A stretch of DNA of 6,766 nt from an uncultured Clostridia bacterium (GTDB taxonomy: Bacteria; Bacillota; Clostridia; Oscillospirales; Ruminococcaceae). Below, in pieces: positions 4,978-6,766 of the stretch (positions are counted from its first letter, which is position 1; every line of letters starts with the position of its first letter). The notes under the pieces were generated by a model, which was not told the DNA's origin, ran no database searches, and was given only the letters and a program-made list of their open reading frames with translations. The position numbers and the translations under genes are program-made. The stretch lies in assembly GCA_938014915.1 (NCBI GenBank), contig CALLQQ010000093.1:1-6766 (forward strand), in the 5' to 3' direction.

Positions 4978-6766
4978 ATGCAAGAAAGTAATTTCATCAA
5001 TAAATTGAAGTTACCTCAAGATATAAAAGGGCTAACGCTTGAGCAGAAAAAGCATCTATGTGATGAAATTCGCTCATTTCTCATAGAATCAGTTGGTAAA
5101 ACTGGCGGGCACTTAGCATCAAATCTTGGGACGGTAGAGCTTACTGTCGCTTTGCATAGCGTATTTTCATCGCCGGACGATAAAATTGTATGGGATGTTG
5201 GGCATCAATCATATACGCATAAAATCCTGACGGGTAGGCTTGATAAATTTGATACATTAAGGCAGCTTGATGGAATTTCCGGCTTTCCGAAGCCATGCGA
5301 ATCCGAGCATGATTCGTTTATATCGGGACACAGTAGCACATCAATTTCTGCCGCTTTCGGACTTGCAACCGCAATGCGCCTTCAAGGAAATGACAATAGC
5401 GTTGTTGCGGTGATAGGTGATGGAGCATTAACGGGCGGACTAGCATATGAGGGGCTCAATAATGCTGGAAAAAGTGACGAAAACCTTATTATATTACTTA
5501 ATCACAATGATATGTCAATCTCCAAAAATGTTGGAGCATTCGCACGTTATCTAGCTCATATACGATCTAAACCTAGCTATTTCAAGACGAAGGCGGCGGT
5601 GAAGAGGACTCTAACAAAGACGCCCATAATCGGTAAGGGCGTAAATAGATTCATCCATGCTGCAAAAACAGGCGTAAAAGAGATGTTATACCACAGCAAT
5701 ATTTTCGAGAATTTTGGATTTATATACTTAGGGCCCGTTGATGGACATAATATTGCAGAAGTTATCAAGACACTTGAAGTGGCAAAGCGGCTCAAAAGAC
5801 CTGTCGTTGTACATGCGAATACTATTAAAGGAAAAGGCCTGCCGAAAGCCGAGGAAAATCCTGGTGCCTATCATGGCTTGTCCAAGTGCAGCACGGACAC
5901 AGATGTCAATGCATCAATTCAGGATAATTTCTCAAACGTATTCGGTAAGAAGCTAGCAGATTTAGCCGACAAAGATAAGAAGATATGCGCAATTACCGCC
6001 GCCATGAAATATGGTACGGGACTTCAATTCTTCTATTGTCGTCATAAAAAGAGGTTCTTTGATGTCGGGATAGCCGAGCAACATGGGGTAACATTTGCAG
6101 CTGGTTTATCCACAATGGGGATGAAGCCGGTTTTTGCCGTGTATTCATCGTTCTTGCAGCGATCATACGATCAAGTATTGCATGATGCGGCGATAGATAA
6201 TACACATATTGTTCTTGCTATTGACCGTGCAGGCATTGTTGGTGAAGATGGCGAAACACATCAGGGATTGTTTGACGTGTCCTTCCTGTCGGCAATGCCA
6301 AATGTAACAATTCTATCACCATCAACATATAGTGAGCTTGAATGGTGTATCGAATCAGCATTATATGATTTTGACGGAGTAGTTGCATTAAGATACCCCC
6401 GTGGCAAATGCAGCGGCGATAACACCAATATATGTGAAAAAGGGCAATTCTACAACCTTGACAGTACGGGCAATTCAAGAATACTTGTTGTAACTTACGG
6501 TAGAATTTACAGTAATACCAATGCCGCCGTAAAAGAATTGCGCAGCGAAGGTATGAATGTTGATGTTCTGAAGTTGATTAAAATCCACCCTGTTGAACGT
6601 GAAATTATTAATATAGCGAAAGGCTATGATGGTGTAATTTTTATAGAAGAGGGCATGGAAAAGGGATCGGTTGCCGAGGGATTAGGGTATCAATTGAGAA
6701 AAGAACGATATAAAATATTTGCCATTACGGGATTTGTTATAACAAATCCCGTAATGGCAAATATTT
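4978..6766 (+). CDS. dxs: 1-deoxy-D-xylulose-5-phosphate synthase, 3' end missing
   Basis: The start is the ATG at 4978, with AGGGGA 10 nt upstream and 22 nt after the previous stop. The frame is open to the window end with no stop: 596 codons, against about 620 in the family. Domain I has GGHLASNLGTVEL (His45), WDVGHQSYTHKILTGR (His76), GHSSTSISAAFG and the thiamine-diphosphate motif GDGALTGG (Asp148) with Asn177 at the expected distance. Domain II has DVGIAEQHGVTFAAGL (catalytic Glu367) and IDRAGIVGEDGETHQG (Arg417, His428). Domain III follows RYPRG. The enzyme joins pyruvate and glyceraldehyde 3-phosphate in the first step of the MEP pathway. Oddities: His176 replaces the usual Asp in the LNDN motif (LNHN). 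In addition, only sequence up to 6739 looks native, because the last 27 bases are the exact reverse complement of the preceding 27, so the final codons (TNPVMANI) are probably not real. Confidence 0.95.
   Translation, partial: MQESNFINKLKLPQDIKGLTLEQKKHLCDEIRSFLIESVGKTGGHLASNLGTVELTVALHSVFSSPDDKIVWDVGHQSYTHKILTGRLDKFDTLRQLDGISGFPKPCESEHDSFISGHSSTSISAAFGLATAMRLQGNDNSVVAVIGDGALTGGLAYEGLNNAGKSDENLIILLNHNDMSISKNVGAFARYLAHIRSKPSYFKTKAAVKRTLTKTPIIGKGVNRFIHAAKTGVKEMLYHSNIFENFGFIYLGPVDGHNIAEVIKTLEVAKRLKRPVVVHANTIKGKGLPKAEENPGAYHGLSKCSTDTDVNASIQDNFSNVFGKKLADLADKDKKICAITAAMKYGTGLQFFYCRHKKRFFDVGIAEQHGVTFAAGLSTMGMKPVFAVYSSFLQRSYDQVLHDAAIDNTHIVLAIDRAGIVGEDGETHQGLFDVSFLSAMPNVTILSPSTYSELEWCIESALYDFDGVVALRYPRGKCSGDNTNICEKGQFYNLDSTGNSRILVVTYGRIYSNTNAAVKELRSEGMNVDVLKLIKIHPVEREIINIAKGYDGVIFIEEGMEKGSVAEGLGYQLRKERYKIFAITGFVITNPVMANI
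6713..6766. repeat. Perfect 54-bp palindrome at the window end, likely fold-back artefact
   Basis: The arm 6713-6739 is followed with no spacer by its exact reverse complement at 6740-6766, and the repeat stops at the last base of the window. The left arm continues the dxs frame (FAITGFV), matching the end of domain III in Dxs proteins. The right arm adds ITNPVMANI, which is unlike the conserved His-Gly region expected next. The most economical explanation is a contig end that was read or assembled back on itself. A genuine hairpin is possible but less likely, because an uninterrupted palindrome inside an essential conserved gene would be unstable. Confidence 0.9.

Noticed and set aside
5577..6478. 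Several short open frames on both strands within dxs
   Set aside because: All lie inside the continuous dxs frame that runs from 4978 to the window end with conserved motifs throughout.
6713..6766. Palindrome as a mobile-element terminal repeat or bidirectional terminator
   Set aside because: There is no transposase or target duplication, and the left arm is needed as conserved dxs coding sequence. A contig-end artefact explains it better.

Overview
The window comes from the chromosome of an AT-rich, endospore-forming member of the Firmicutes, most likely class Clostridia. The evidence is the end of a spoIIIA operon (spoIIIAG, spoIIIAH) followed by asp23, nusB, xseA, xseB, ispA and dxs, all on the + strand. 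This is a shortened form of the classical Bacillus order spoIIIAH-accB-accC-yqhY-nusB-folD-xseA-xseB-ispA-dxs. Here accB, accC and folD are missing, and a divergent PAP2-family membrane protein sits between ispA and dxs. That arrangement fits Clostridia better than Bacilli. The genus cannot be read from the sequence.

Layout. Positions 1-1081 hold the 3' part of spoIIIAG, entered inside its membrane anchor, and complete spoIIIAH. These are forespore-engulfment channel genes. Positions 1082-1203 are intergenic, with a good extended -10 promoter (TGGTATAAT) and a leader of about 85 nt. Positions 1204-1569 encode an Asp23/YqhY protein, followed by a terminator-like hairpin (1578-1605). asp23 therefore looks like a separate unit between the sporulation operon and the housekeeping operon. 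From 1720 to the window end runs a tightly packed operon: nusB, xseA (8-nt overlap), xseB (1-nt gap), ispA (overlaps the xseB end), the PAP2-like gene (26-nt gap) and dxs (22-nt gap).

How the genes work together. SpoIIIAG and SpoIIIAH build the mother-cell side of the channel to the forespore. NusB is a transcription antitermination factor, and XseA/XseB form exonuclease VII. Dxs makes 1-deoxy-D-xylulose 5-phosphate, the first committed intermediate of the MEP isoprenoid pathway. IspA condenses the C5 products of that pathway into farnesyl diphosphate. The PAP2-like membrane protein between them may act on a lipid or prenyl phosphate, but that is inferred from context only.

The clear anomaly is at the very end. 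The last 54 bases (6713-6766) are a perfect inverted repeat with no spacer: 27 bases of dxs coding sequence followed by their exact reverse complement, ending at the last base. The left arm encodes a plausible Dxs C-terminal segment and the right arm does not. The simplest reading is a fold-back artefact at a contig end that replaces the true dxs 3' end. Otherwise the window is an ordinary conserved housekeeping and sporulation region. I saw no CRISPR array, insertion sequence, phage gene, tRNA or rRNA, and no credible new system.
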